Part shown: positions 1 through 7,931 of the stretch, piece by piece
Layout: the number at the start of each line of letters is the position of its first letter
How positions within the stretch are numbered: the first letter of the stretch is position 1
Assembly (NCBI GenBank): GCA_026195755.1
Contig: JAPHRL010000102.1
Location: 1-12,064, forward strand
From: Kangiella sp.
GTDB taxonomy: Bacteria > Pseudomonadota > Gammaproteobacteria > Enterobacterales > Kangiellaceae
Direction: 5' to 3'
DNA length: 12,064 nt
Position numbers and translations under genes: made by a program
The notes under the pieces: generated by a model
The model's database searches: none
What the model saw: the letters and a program-made list of their open reading frames with translations, nothing else
What the model was told of the DNA's origin: nothing

Positions 1-1111
1 AGCCCTGGAGTCATTAGCGATTGAGCATGGTTTAGCCGTGGCTAGTTATACCTCACCGCATTTATTAAAGTTTAATGAGCGGATAAAGTTTTCAGGTCAA
101 CCAGTTTCAAATGATGCGTTGATTGCTGCATTTCGTTACATAGCTCATCATCAAGGCAATATTCCTCTAACTTATTTTGAATATACAACTTTGGTTGCAC
201 TCTGGTTATTTCAGCAGCAAAAACTTGACTTGATCGTGCTTGAAGTGGGGCTTGGTGGGCGAATGGATGCGGTGAATATTATTGAGCCCAATGTTACTGT
301 TATCACCTCAATTGGTCTTGACCATGTTGACTGGCTGGGCGATACCTTGGAAAAGGTTGCTCATGAAAAAGCTGGGGTAATGCGTGAAAGTAAACCAACT
401 ATAATTGCTGACCCCGAAACAAAGTCCTTGTTACTTCCAGAGATCAAAGAAAAGAAGGCACAACCATATTTTGCACAACAGGACTATCAGTTTCAAGAAC
501 AGGGCCTGCATTGGAGTTTTAATACTGATGTTGGCGGCAAAGCATTTGCTTTTGATAGCATAGCGACTAATGATTTGTTGGTTTCCAATCTTGCTGCTGC
601 ACTCCAAGCATTTATCCTGCTTCATACAAATGCAGTAGAGACCGATGCAGTGAAGAAGGCTTATCAACACTTGCAATTTATCGGGCGCTTTCAGTATCTT
701 TCCAAAACACCTATAGTGATAGTGGATGTTGCTCACAACCCTGATTCCGCCAAAGTCCTAAATCAGAAGTTAATGCAACTGAAGGCTCGGGGTGTGAGGC
801 GAGTCACTGCTATTTGCGGCATGCTCAAAGACAAGGATATTGTAAGCTCTTTAGCTAACTGTTCTGCTGTTGATCAGTGGTATTGTCTTGACCTTTCCGG
901 GCCCAGAGGTGCTACAGGGGATGAATTAGTCCATAAACTGCCTGCAAGTTCACGAAAAGAGGCAAAATCTTACCATTTACTGGTTGATGCTTTAGATGAA
1001 TATTGGCAACATCAGCAACAGAGTGATGCTTTAGTTGTGTTCGGTTCATTTATCACGGTAGGTTTAATGCTCAATTGGTGGGCTCAAAACACAACCAGCA
1101 AACAACTATAA
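1..1111 (+). CDS. folC: Bifunctional dihydrofolate synthase / folylpolyglutamate synthase, 5' partial
   Basis: FolC is a cytoplasmic ATP-dependent ligase. It joins glutamate to dihydropteroate to make dihydrofolate, and then adds further glutamates to folates. The frame is open from base 2, so the gene runs off the left edge. About 369 codons are visible, against roughly 420 in E. coli FolC. The missing N-terminus should carry the P-loop GTNGKG(T/S). Visible family hallmarks, in order, are YTSPHL followed by FNERI, LTYFEYTTL, EVGLGGRMDAVN, TSIGLDHVDWLG, HEKAGVMR, GRFQ, DVAHNPDSA and GMLKDKD, then the C-terminal GPRGAT and FGSFITVG. Both Mur-ligase-like domains are therefore present. A GTG at 38 lies inside conserved sequence and is not the start. 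The next gene begins 30 bases downstream in the usual folC-dedD order, which implies co-transcription. The assignment is very secure. Confidence 0.96.
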   Translation, partial: ALESLAIEHGLAVASYTSPHLLKFNERIKFSGQPVSNDALIAAFRYIAHHQGNIPLTYFEYTTLVALWLFQQQKLDLIVLEVGLGGRMDAVNIIEPNVTVITSIGLDHVDWLGDTLEKVAHEKAGVMRESKPTIIADPETKSLLLPEIKEKKAQPYFAQQDYQFQEQGLHWSFNTDVGGKAFAFDSIATNDLLVSNLAAALQAFILLHTNAVETDAVKKAYQHLQFIGRFQYLSKTPIVIVDVAHNPDSAKVLNQKLMQLKARGVRRVTAICGMLKDKDIVSSLANCSAVDQWYCLDLSGPRGATGDELVHKLPASSRKEAKSYHLLVDALDEYWQHQQQSDALVVFGSFITVGLMLNWWAQNTTSKQL

Positions 1112-1129
1112 ACAACCAACAAGTACAAT

Positions 1130-1133
1130 GAGG
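1130..1133 (+). promoter_or_regulatory. Shine-Dalgarno site supporting the dedD GTG start
   Basis: The sequence GAGG sits eight bases before the GTG at 1142. The only nearby ATG (1146) is out of frame, so this site together with protein similarity fixes GTG as the start codon. Confidence 0.6.
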
Positions 1134-1141
1134 CTTTAGCT

Positions 1142-1900
1142 GTGGATGAAAAATTAAAATATCGTTTGGTTGGTGCCTCGGTAATTTTGGCATTGGCAGT
1201 GTTCTTTTTGCCAATGATTTTAGACAGTGAAAAATATCGCTCTCAGATAGAGTCTCAAATTCCTGCAGTCCCAACTGAAAGCGAATCCCAGCAACCTCAA
1301 TTATCGGGACAACAAGATAAAGCGGCATCCTTCGATACAGCAGGTCCCGTCGAAAAGGGCCCTCTGGTGATTAATCTTGAGGAAGATACCGAGCCTGAGG
1401 ATGAAGTAGGTTCCGTAAAGAGCAACAATCAAAATGCTCAAGAGGTGCCTCAAGAGAACAACCAGGCGGAGCAGCAGGTTTCGCAACCTTCTAATGTAGA
1501 AGAAAACACTTCAATACCACAGGATGGTCCGGGGAAACCTGCGGAAGTTCAGCAGCAGAAACCAGGGGAGGTTACTAAAACTGAAGCTAAACCTAAGGTA
1601 GAGCCCAAGCCTGAACCACGAGCTAAATCTGAACAAAGTACGGAGAGCGATCTGGCTTTTTCGGACAGCGCTTGGCTTATACAAATCGGCTCCTTTTCTA
1701 ACAAACAGAACGCCACTAATTTGGTTAACAGTCTAAGGGACCAAGGCTACCGTGCATACCAGAGAGTCGGTGATTCTTATGCGCGTGTGTATGTAGGGCC
1801 CTATCCGGTAAAAAGCGAAGCTGAGCAACGGACTGGCGATTTGGAAAAGGTAGTTGGCTCAAAGGTCAAAGTTATTGAGTTTGACCCAAAACAACATTAA
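1142..1900 (+). CDS. dedD: SPOR-domain cell-division protein DedD
   Basis: DedD is a bitopic inner-membrane protein that joins the divisome. Its periplasmic SPOR domain binds septal peptidoglycan stripped of stem peptides. The 252-residue product has a short cytoplasmic N-terminus and a membrane span at about residues 8-27. A long low-complexity linker rich in Gln, Glu, Pro and Lys follows (about 35-170, including a PKVEPKPEP stretch). A C-terminal SPOR domain occupies about 175-247, with the characteristic WLIQIGSF opening and a RVYVGPY strand. The RLVGxxxxxAL...LPMxLD pattern at the N-terminus resembles E. coli DedD. The GTG start is supported by GAGG at 1130. Its place between folC and cvpA is the same as in E. 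coli. The linker is likely disordered and is the part least expected to be conserved. Confidence 0.9.
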   Translation: MDEKLKYRLVGASVILALAVFFLPMILDSEKYRSQIESQIPAVPTESESQQPQLSGQQDKAASFDTAGPVEKGPLVINLEEDTEPEDEVGSVKSNNQNAQEVPQENNQAEQQVSQPSNVEENTSIPQDGPGKPAEVQQQKPGEVTKTEAKPKVEPKPEPRAKSEQSTESDLAFSDSAWLIQIGSFSNKQNATNLVNSLRDQGYRAYQRVGDSYARVYVGPYPVKSEAEQRTGDLEKVVGSKVKVIEFDPKQH

Positions 1901-1903
1901 CCA

Positions 1904-1932
1904 TTTCACCTGACTGTTACCTCTGTTAAAAT
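1904..1932 (+). promoter_or_regulatory. Possible extended -10 promoter for cvpA-purF
   Basis: The sequence TGT followed by TAAAAT at 1924-1932 fits an extended -10 element. Seventeen bases upstream there is only a weak -35-like TTTCAC (1904-1909). Transcription would begin near 1939, leaving a leader of about 24 bases. I saw no PurR operator resembling ACGCAAACGTTTGCGT, so purine control of the E. coli type is not supported here. Read-through from folC-dedD is an alternative. Confidence 0.35.
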
Positions 1933-1962
1933 AGCCGCCAACACAACACAGTAGCCTCCTTA

Positions 1963-2487
1963 ATGATTTGGGTCGATTGGGTTATTCTCGCCATTATTGG
2001 CATTTCAGCTTTAATTAGCTTACTTCGTGGTTTTGTTCGCGAGGCTTTATCGCTAGCTGGCTGGATAGTTGCTTTCTTTGTCGCTAAAGGCTTTTACGAG
2101 CCATTTGCCGCACTTCTTGTTGATCATATTGATACCAATAGCATTCGTCTGGGCGTTGCCTGGGTTTCTCTATTTGTGGTTACACTTGTTATTGCTGGAA
2201 TCATAAACTATTTGATTGGAAGAATGGTTGATGCAGCAGGGTTAAGCGGCACGGATCGATTATTAGGAATGATATTCGGAGCTTTAAGGGGTGTGTTAAT
2301 TGTCGCGTTAATTGTACTGGGCCTAAAGCAGTTCACCCCAGTACCCAAGGATGAATGGTGGGGACAGTCAAGTTTGCTCCCAAATATGGAAATGGTCGCC
2401 GAATGGTTTTATGAGCAACTTGGTGAGGTCGTTCCTCAATTAAAAGAGAACGCTGAGCCACCAACTGAAATAGACGAGCAAAAGTAA
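1963..2487 (+). CDS. cvpA: CvpA family membrane protein (colicin V production protein homologue)
   Basis: CvpA is a small inner-membrane protein known in E. coli for colicin V export and for resistance to bile-type stress; its molecular function is still poorly defined. The 174-residue product has about four hydrophobic spans (roughly residues 5-22, 28-42, 66-88 and 103-122). It carries the family landmarks LLRGFVREALSL, GLSGTDRLLG and FGALRGVLIV. The C-terminal tail from about 155 is acidic, polar and probably cytoplasmic. The start is chosen because family members begin with the same MxWxDxxI pattern. No Shine-Dalgarno sequence precedes it; instead the bases CCTCCTTA abut the ATG. The stop lies one base before the purF start, so the two genes are almost certainly translated from one message, as in E. 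coli. Confidence 0.93.
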   Translation: MIWVDWVILAIIGISALISLLRGFVREALSLAGWIVAFFVAKGFYEPFAALLVDHIDTNSIRLGVAWVSLFVVTLVIAGIINYLIGRMVDAAGLSGTDRLLGMIFGALRGVLIVALIVLGLKQFTPVPKDEWWGQSSLLPNMEMVAEWFYEQLGEVVPQLKENAEPPTEIDEQK

Positions 2488-2488
2488 T

Positions 2489-4009
2489 ATGTGTGGTATT
2501 GTTGGAATCGTAGGTAAGAACCCTGTAAACCAAAGCATCTATGATGCATTAACTGTTTTGCAACATCGTGGTCAAGATGCTGCCGGCATTGTTACAACCG
2601 ATAGTGGACGTCTTTATCTTCGTAAAGATAACGGGCTGGTTAGAGATGTATTCCATACTCGCCATATGCGTCGGTTGACTGGCAATACGGGTATTGGTCA
2701 CGTTCGTTATCCTACAGCAGGCAGTTCAACCAGTGCTGAAGCCCAGCCACTTTATGTGAACTCTCCCTATGGTATTACCCTGGCTCATAATGGCAATCTA
2801 ACCAATTCTGATCAGCTCAAAGAAGAGTTGTTCTCTACCGATCGCCGTCACCTCAATACTAACTCTGATTCTGAAGTCCTGTTGAACGTACTTGCTCATG
2901 AGTTGCAGTTAAAAGATAAAAATCAATTAAGTCCTGATGACATTTTTGATGCGGTTGGTAATGTATTCAAGCGCTGCAAAGGTGCATATGCTGCAGTGGC
3001 GCTGATTAACGGCCACGGCCTATTGTGCTTCAGAGATCCTCATGGCATACGACCAGCGGTCTATGGTAAGCGTGAAACTGAGAAGGGTACTGAATATATG
3101 GTCGCGTCAGAGTCAGTTGCTCTGGATGCTTTAGGCTTTGACCTGATTGATGATATCGGAGCTGGTCATGCAGTCTTTATCTCTGAGGATGGGACTTTGC
3201 ATGAAAAGCAATGCTATGCAGATAGTGAGTTGACCCCTTGTATATTTGAGCATGTCTATCTTGCCCGTCCGGACTCAATGATTGATAACGTTTCAGTCTA
3301 TAAAGCACGTTTGCGGATGGGAGAAAAGCTTGCCGAGAAGATTTTACGCGAGTGGCCTGACCATGATATTGATGTAGTTATTCCAATTCCTGATACTTCC
3401 TTAACATCAGCGGTGCAACTTGCGCATGAGCTGAACGTTAAAATGCGCCACGGCTTTATCAAGAATCGCTATATTGGGCGTACTTTTATTATGCCAGGCC
3501 AGCAGCTTCGTAAGAAAAGTGTGCGGCAGAAGCTAAACGCAATCGAGCTAGAATTTCGTGATAAAAATGTTCTGCTGGTTGATGATTCAATTGTTCGCGG
3601 AACCACCTCTGAGCAAATTATTGAAATGGCTCGGGAAGCGGGCGCAAAAAAAGTGTATTTTGCATCGGCAGCTCCACCTGTACGCTTTCCTAATGTCTAT
3701 GGCATTGACATGCCTGCTGCAACTGAGCTGGTTGCTCATGGCCGCACAGAAGAAGAAGTAGGGCAGGTTATCGGTGCGGATAAAATGGTGTATTTGGATA
3801 TTGAGGGGATGGTCGACGCAGTACGAGAGGGTAACCCCAGCATCAAACGTTTTGATTTGTCAGTGTTCACGGGTGAATATATCACCGGTGATATTGATGG
3901 TGAATATCTAGAAAAATTACAGCAACTTCGTAATGACTCGGCTAAGGAAAACAAAGAGGTCGATGATATCGAAGATGCTGGTATGGTAATGGATTTGCAT
4001 AACCAATAA
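2489..4009 (+). CDS. purF: Amidophosphoribosyltransferase (glutamine PRPP amidotransferase)
   Basis: PurF catalyses the first committed step of purine synthesis: PRPP plus glutamine gives 5-phosphoribosylamine, glutamate and pyrophosphate, in the cytoplasm. The product has 506 residues (E. coli 505). Cys2 becomes the N-terminal nucleophile after Met removal, and there is no propeptide. The N-terminal Ntn glutaminase domain (about 2-235) shows CGIVGIVG, LQHRGQDAAGI, the HVRYPT arginine (Arg73), the oxyanion pair Asn101-Gly102 and Asp127. The C-terminal phosphoribosyltransferase domain carries the PRPP loop VLLVDDSIVRGTT at 361-373 and a flexible-loop region RTFIMPGQQLRKKSVRQKLN at 331-350. I see none of the Cys ligands typical of the iron-sulphur type (Bacillus), so this is the Fe-S-independent enterobacterial type. 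It starts one base after the cvpA stop. The gene is intact and the assignment is secure. Confidence 0.98.
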   Translation: MCGIVGIVGKNPVNQSIYDALTVLQHRGQDAAGIVTTDSGRLYLRKDNGLVRDVFHTRHMRRLTGNTGIGHVRYPTAGSSTSAEAQPLYVNSPYGITLAHNGNLTNSDQLKEELFSTDRRHLNTNSDSEVLLNVLAHELQLKDKNQLSPDDIFDAVGNVFKRCKGAYAAVALINGHGLLCFRDPHGIRPAVYGKRETEKGTEYMVASESVALDALGFDLIDDIGAGHAVFISEDGTLHEKQCYADSELTPCIFEHVYLARPDSMIDNVSVYKARLRMGEKLAEKILREWPDHDIDVVIPIPDTSLTSAVQLAHELNVKMRHGFIKNRYIGRTFIMPGQQLRKKSVRQKLNAIELEFRDKNVLLVDDSIVRGTTSEQIIEMAREAGAKKVYFASAAPPVRFPNVYGIDMPAATELVAHGRTEEEVGQVIGADKMVYLDIEGMVDAVREGNPSIKRFDLSVFTGEYITGDIDGEYLEKLQQLRNDSAKENKEVDDIEDAGMVMDLHNQ

Positions 4010-4018
4010 CGAGGTTTT

Positions 4019-4579
4019 ATGCGCTATATAATCAAAGCACTGCTACGACTTTTGGGTTGGAAGCTAGTGGGTCAGCTACCTTCCGATAAGAAGTATGTGA
4101 TTATTTTTGCACCACATACTTCTAATTGGGATTTTGTATTGATGCTTATGGTTCGTTTTTGCTTTAAGATGAAAATTGGCTACCTTGGTAAACACACTTT
4201 GTTTAAGCCACCTTTTGGTTGGTTTTTTAGAATGTTTGGTGGGATTCCTGTTGAACGCAGTTCAGCTAATAATGTTGTTGATCAGGTAGTAACAATAATC
4301 AAGAAGCGAGAAGAAATTCAATTTGCTCTTGCTCCGGAAGGTACAAGAAGTTATAAACCCTATTGGAAGAGTGGTTTTTACCACATTGCACTGAAAGCCC
4401 AAGTTCCCATCGTAATGAGTTTCCTGAATTCAAACACTAAAGAAATTGGCATCGGGGATGTGCTTTATCCAAGTGGAAATCAAGAGCAAGATCTTGATGT
4501 GATAAGAGCATTTTATAAAGATAAAGCAGGGATAAAACCAGAGTTAGCGAGTGATATACGATTCAAGGAACAGCGTTAA
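4019..4579 (+). CDS. Small PlsC-type lysophospholipid acyltransferase-like protein
   Basis: This 186-residue protein belongs to the glycerolipid acyltransferase (PlsC/LPLAT) superfamily, which moves acyl chains to lysophospholipids or related acceptors at the inner membrane. The catalytic H(X)4D motif is HTSNWD, with His33 and Asp38. Later blocks are GGIPVERS (about 74-81) and the acceptor-phosphate motif PEGTRS (about 106-111), followed by KSGFYHIALKAQVPIV. The protein is shorter than E. coli PlsC (245 residues) and lacks a clear N-terminal membrane span beyond a weakly hydrophobic amphipathic start, so a peripheral membrane enzyme is more likely. The start has GAGG at 4011-4014, four bases from the ATG and within nine bases of the purF stop. 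It is probably part of the cvpA-purF transcript. The exact acceptor (lysophosphatidate, ornithine lipid or other) cannot be told from sequence. The HTSNWD-type subgroup is usually annotated only as 1-acylglycerol-3-phosphate acyltransferase-like. Confidence 0.85.
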   Translation: MRYIIKALLRLLGWKLVGQLPSDKKYVIIFAPHTSNWDFVLMLMVRFCFKMKIGYLGKHTLFKPPFGWFFRMFGGIPVERSSANNVVDQVVTIIKKREEIQFALAPEGTRSYKPYWKSGFYHIALKAQVPIVMSFLNSNTKEIGIGDVLYPSGNQEQDLDVIRAFYKDKAGIKPELASDIRFKEQR

Positions 4580-4595
4580 TCCAATTACTGGCCTA

Positions 4596-7500
4596 ATGGC
4601 TTGTCGCAGAGCCTTTGTCTGCGTTTTTTGCCTTTTCCTAGCGCTACTCTTTTTGCTGACAGAAGTCGCAGAAGCAAAAAGCAATCTCCAAAGAATTCGA
4701 TTCCATACCTATGACATTGAAGATGGTTTAAGCCAAAGCACTGTACTCAGTCTTGCTCAGGATAGCCTTGGCTATACCTGGATCGGCACTCAAGATGGCT
4801 TGAACCGATTTGATGGAGTGCAGAACACTGTATTTCGCCACTCTCCAACCGATTCTGAAACAATAAACTCCCCAACCATCAGTAGTCTGTTATTTGACGA
4901 AAAAAGGACTCTATGGGTATTAACACCACAAGGTTTGGATAGCATTGATATTCATACCTTAAAAGTCACTCATTGGACTGACTCCCTGCAGAACTTAATG
5001 CTTGATAATAATCGTACATCTGTTGAGTTGAAGGAAGTGTGGTCGATATCGTTAAATGAAGATAAGACGTTATCGGTATTAGGCTCAGACTATTTTGCAA
5101 CGATTGATGTCGAGCATAAAACGGTTAATCAGAGTCAAAGACTTACCGATTATATCGAGGGAAAGCAACTGCAAAGAATGGTGGTTATTGACCAACGAAT
5201 TTTCTTTATCCAAAAAAATTGTATTTTGCAAGCAGACTTTGGCGGCGCCCAACGGAAAGAATTCTGCGCAACAGGTACTGATGCACTTGATGAACTTTTT
5301 GTATTTGAGCAGTATCCTGATCATCTTTTCTTTTCGAGAAAAACTGGCTTCTCAAGCTTTGAGATTAGTACCGCTAAATTTAAGCATTTCGATGTTTATG
5401 ATTCTGAGACCGACTCTCTTATTGAGGTAGGGGCGCTATTACCCGATAGAGATGGTTTTTGGCTCGCCACAATTACAGGGCTTAAATATTGGGATGGCAC
5501 GCAAGAAAGAGTCATTCGTGAGTATCACTCTAACTTCAGTGATCAGCATTCTATAGCCAGTGATTACACATTGTCCTTGATGAGAGGTTTTGATGGTCTT
5601 ATCTGGTTGGGTACTGGCTTGGGTGTCAACTACTGGGATTCTCGTGAGCAATTTATCCACTTGCTGCAAAAGTCGGAAGTTGCTCAATTTGGTCGAGATA
5701 ATATTTCGACTTCATTATTAAAGGATTATAGTGGGCGCTTGTGGGTGGGTACTGAGTCTTCCGGTATTTACCAATATGACGAGTCTTATACCCGCCTTGC
5801 ACATTTTTCCTCATTGCCTACAGTGAATGGGCCTGTAAACACTGGTTATGTAGCCGATATGCTTGAGGATAATCAAAGAAACTTTTGGCTTCTAACAGGA
5901 ACCAGTCTCTTTATTAAACCCTATGGCAGTGATAATTTTCTATCCATTTCAAGCCTTAAAGATACTGACGGAAAGACACTTAATCTGACAGACTTGGCAA
6001 CTATAATAGAAGGGCGTAATGGAAACATCTGGCTAGGTGGAGAGCAAGGATTCTTTAAGGTTTCTATGAAGCAGACGATCGGGGAACAGCTCACAGAAGA
6101 AGACCTCGTCATAGAAAACCTCACGGATAGATTGCCTACCAGTTTTATCCAATCCAAATATGGTGTTTATACCATGTATGAAGATTTACAAGGGTATATC
6201 TGGATTGGCGGCTCACGAGGCTTGATTCGATTCAGTCCATTGACTTCAGACCTGCAATATTATCTAAGCAACCCAAATGATCCGGAGACTCTATCGAGCT
6301 CGGACATTAATGTTATCTACGAAGACCTATTGGGTGTTTTATGGGTGGGAACTGTAACTGGATTAAACCGGGTTCGATATAACGTGGATGGGCAAGTATA
6401 TTTTCAGCGTATCACGGTTAATGATGGTTTTATTAATGATTTTATTTGTTCCATTCTAGCTGATAACTCAGGGAATCTGTGGGTATCAACTGCAAACGGA
6501 TTAGTCAAATTCCATCCGGATAAAGGACGCCCTATTAATTACACTTATTCTGATGGCTTGCAGTACAGCGAGTTTTTTGCGAACGCACAGTTTGCTGATA
6601 GTGAAGGATATCTATATTTTGGCGGGTTAAACGGTATCAGTTATTTCAAACCAGATGATATTGTTATCGATAAAGCACATCAGCCTATCAAGATTACTGA
6701 AGTTGTCCAAAACAGTGAACGTCAGCCGCTCACTCAGACTGGTAATGAATTGGTTTATACTTCGAATATACAGTATGGGGATATAACCGATATAAAATTT
6801 ACAGTTTTCAATTATATCAATGCTAGAAGTTTAGAGTTTCGCTATAAAATTGAAGGTATTACAAAAGATTGGATTGAACTGGGTCATTCTCGTTTAATAC
6901 GGCTCCATTCGGTGGAACAGGAAAGTCTTAACATTCGGATTCAAGTTCGTTATGAAGATGGTGACTGGAGCAGTAAAGAGTCCCAGCTCAAGCTTTCTGT
7001 TCAGAAAGGGTTCTGGCGAAGTGCTAAAGGGTTTGCACTTTATTTTATAGCTTTGTCACTATTTGTTTTTGCTATTGTTTTTTATCTTTATCGCGGCATC
7101 AAAAGAGCTTTAAAGCAAAAGGAAAGACTGTTTAAAGAATCAGAGTCAAAGAGTCAGATGCTTCTTAAAGATAAAAAATCACTATTATATAGAGTGGAAG
7201 ATCTGCAGTATTCGCTATCAGAGCAGCGTTATCAGGTTGAGTTATTATCGTCAAAGTTAGAACAATCCAGTATGGATGACCAGTTAACGGGCTACAGAAC
7301 ACGAAGTTATTTAAAAGCCAGTATTCAACAAGAGTTAGATTCAATCTTATCTACCTGGAGCGACAATACCGAACTGCAAGGAGTATATCTTGGTGTTTTT
7401 GCAGTGGACATTGATAATCTGGCCACTATTAATCAGCAATATGGGCAATTGTGTGGTAATGAAATTATCAAGCAATTAGCAGATTGTTTGCGAACTATTT

Positions 7501-7928
7501 GCTACGGCACGGATACCTTAGTACGTTGGCAGGGTGCAACTCTAGTGATATTAAGTCGTGGTATTGAAAAGCGTGAACAGATGTTGCTGGCCGAAAAAAT
7601 ACGAAATATTGTAGCATCAAGGAAGTTCGATCTGGGTAATGGTAGTACTATTGATGTTACTTGTAGTATTGGATTTACACGCTTCCCATTCACCGAAAAT
7701 ATTAGCAACCCATTAACCTGGGAGCAGATAATTTATGTGGTTGAGAAGGCTTTAGCGGTTGCGAAAAAGAACAGCCGTAATGCTTGGATTGGTATTTTTG
7801 CTAATCAGTTTACGCGAAGTGCTGAGCTGGATGCGAAGTTGGCTTCTGATTTGCCAGCGTTAATTGTTAGTGGTCAGCTTGACTATGTTTCATCAATTCC
7901 AAAGTCAAAGAAATTGCTGTGGTTATAG
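4596..7928 (+). CDS. Membrane receptor: signal peptide, 14-blade propeller region, Y_Y_Y domain, degenerate GGDEF domain
   Basis: This is a large one-span receptor of about 1110 residues, numbered here from the ATG at 4596. A signal peptide covers about 1-27 (MACRR, a hydrophobic core, then an AEA cleavage site). Residues about 32-690 form two-component-regulator propeller repeats. W-[IVL]-[GAS]-T type strand ends recur every 45-50 residues, with clear ones near 62, 107, 289, 337, 383, 431, 479, 536, 583 and 629. A Y_Y_Y domain follows at about 725-803 (FRYKIEGITKDWIEL, ending before FW at 806), then a membrane span at about 812-834, a coiled coil at about 835-890 and a GGDEF domain at about 892-1067. 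The core DIDNLATINQQYG is recognisable, but the GGDEF signature is QGATL (979-983), and the inhibitory RxxD site reads YGTD. Cyclase activity is therefore unlikely. A 44-residue tail follows. A GTG at 4551 would extend the protein by 15 residues and overlap the acyltransferase gene; I prefer the ATG because it gives a standard signal peptide. No Shine-Dalgarno site decides this. The ligand is unknown. Confidence 0.88.
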   Translation: MACRRAFVCVFCLFLALLFLLTEVAEAKSNLQRIRFHTYDIEDGLSQSTVLSLAQDSLGYTWIGTQDGLNRFDGVQNTVFRHSPTDSETINSPTISSLLFDEKRTLWVLTPQGLDSIDIHTLKVTHWTDSLQNLMLDNNRTSVELKEVWSISLNEDKTLSVLGSDYFATIDVEHKTVNQSQRLTDYIEGKQLQRMVVIDQRIFFIQKNCILQADFGGAQRKEFCATGTDALDELFVFEQYPDHLFFSRKTGFSSFEISTAKFKHFDVYDSETDSLIEVGALLPDRDGFWLATITGLKYWDGTQERVIREYHSNFSDQHSIASDYTLSLMRGFDGLIWLGTGLGVNYWDSREQFIHLLQKSEVAQFGRDNISTSLLKDYSGRLWVGTESSGIYQYDESYTRLAHFSSLPTVNGPVNTGYVADMLEDNQRNFWLLTGTSLFIKPYGSDNFLSISSLKDTDGKTLNLTDLATIIEGRNGNIWLGGEQGFFKVSMKQTIGEQLTEEDLVIENLTDRLPTSFIQSKYGVYTMYEDLQGYIWIGGSRGLIRFSPLTSDLQYYLSNPNDPETLSSSDINVIYEDLLGVLWVGTVTGLNRVRYNVDGQVYFQRITVNDGFINDFICSILADNSGNLWVSTANGLVKFHPDKGRPINYTYSDGLQYSEFFANAQFADSEGYLYFGGLNGISYFKPDDIVIDKAHQPIKITEVVQNSERQPLTQTGNELVYTSNIQYGDITDIKFTVFNYINARSLEFRYKIEGITKDWIELGHSRLIRLHSVEQESLNIRIQVRYEDGDWSSKESQLKLSVQKGFWRSAKGFALYFIALSLFVFAIVFYLYRGIKRALKQKERLFKESESKSQMLLKDKKSLLYRVEDLQYSLSEQRYQVELLSSKLEQSSMDDQLTGYRTRSYLKASIQQELDSILSTWSDNTELQGVYLGVFAVDIDNLATINQQYGQLCGNEIIKQLADCLRTICYGTDTLVRWQGATLVILSRGIEKREQMLLAEKIRNIVASRKFDLGNGSTIDVTCSIGFTRFPFTENISNPLTWEQIIYVVEKALAVAKKNSRNAWIGIFANQFTRSAELDAKLASDLPALIVSGQLDYVSSIPKSKKLLWL

Positions 7929-7931
7929 AAT

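Noticed and set aside
38..1111. GTG at 38 as the start of a complete gene
   Set aside because: The frame is open to base 2, and residues before 38 fit the FolC family. The GTG sits inside conserved sequence, and the P-loop must lie upstream of the window.
1071..1328. 85-codon open frame on the - strand across the folC/dedD junction
   Set aside because: It is antisense to two well-supported genes, has no recognisable protein features, and is explained as a shadow of their codon usage. The same applies to other antisense frames over purF, the receptor, the dehydrogenase and gltX.
1901..1962. PurR operator upstream of cvpA-purF
   Set aside because: E. coli cvpA-purF is PurR-regulated, but no sequence close to ACGCAAACGTTTGCGT is present in this gap.
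3879..3894. Perfect 16-base palindrome ATATCACCGGTGATAT inside purF
   Set aside because: It lies in the middle of conserved coding sequence (residues YITGDI), far from any promoter, and has no T tract. It could be chance; I have no evidence for a function.
4683..6650. DNA-level tandem repeats or CRISPR-like periodicity in the receptor gene
   Set aside because: The roughly 140-base periodicity exists only at the protein level (propeller blades); the nucleotide units have diverged and there are no identical repeats or spacers.
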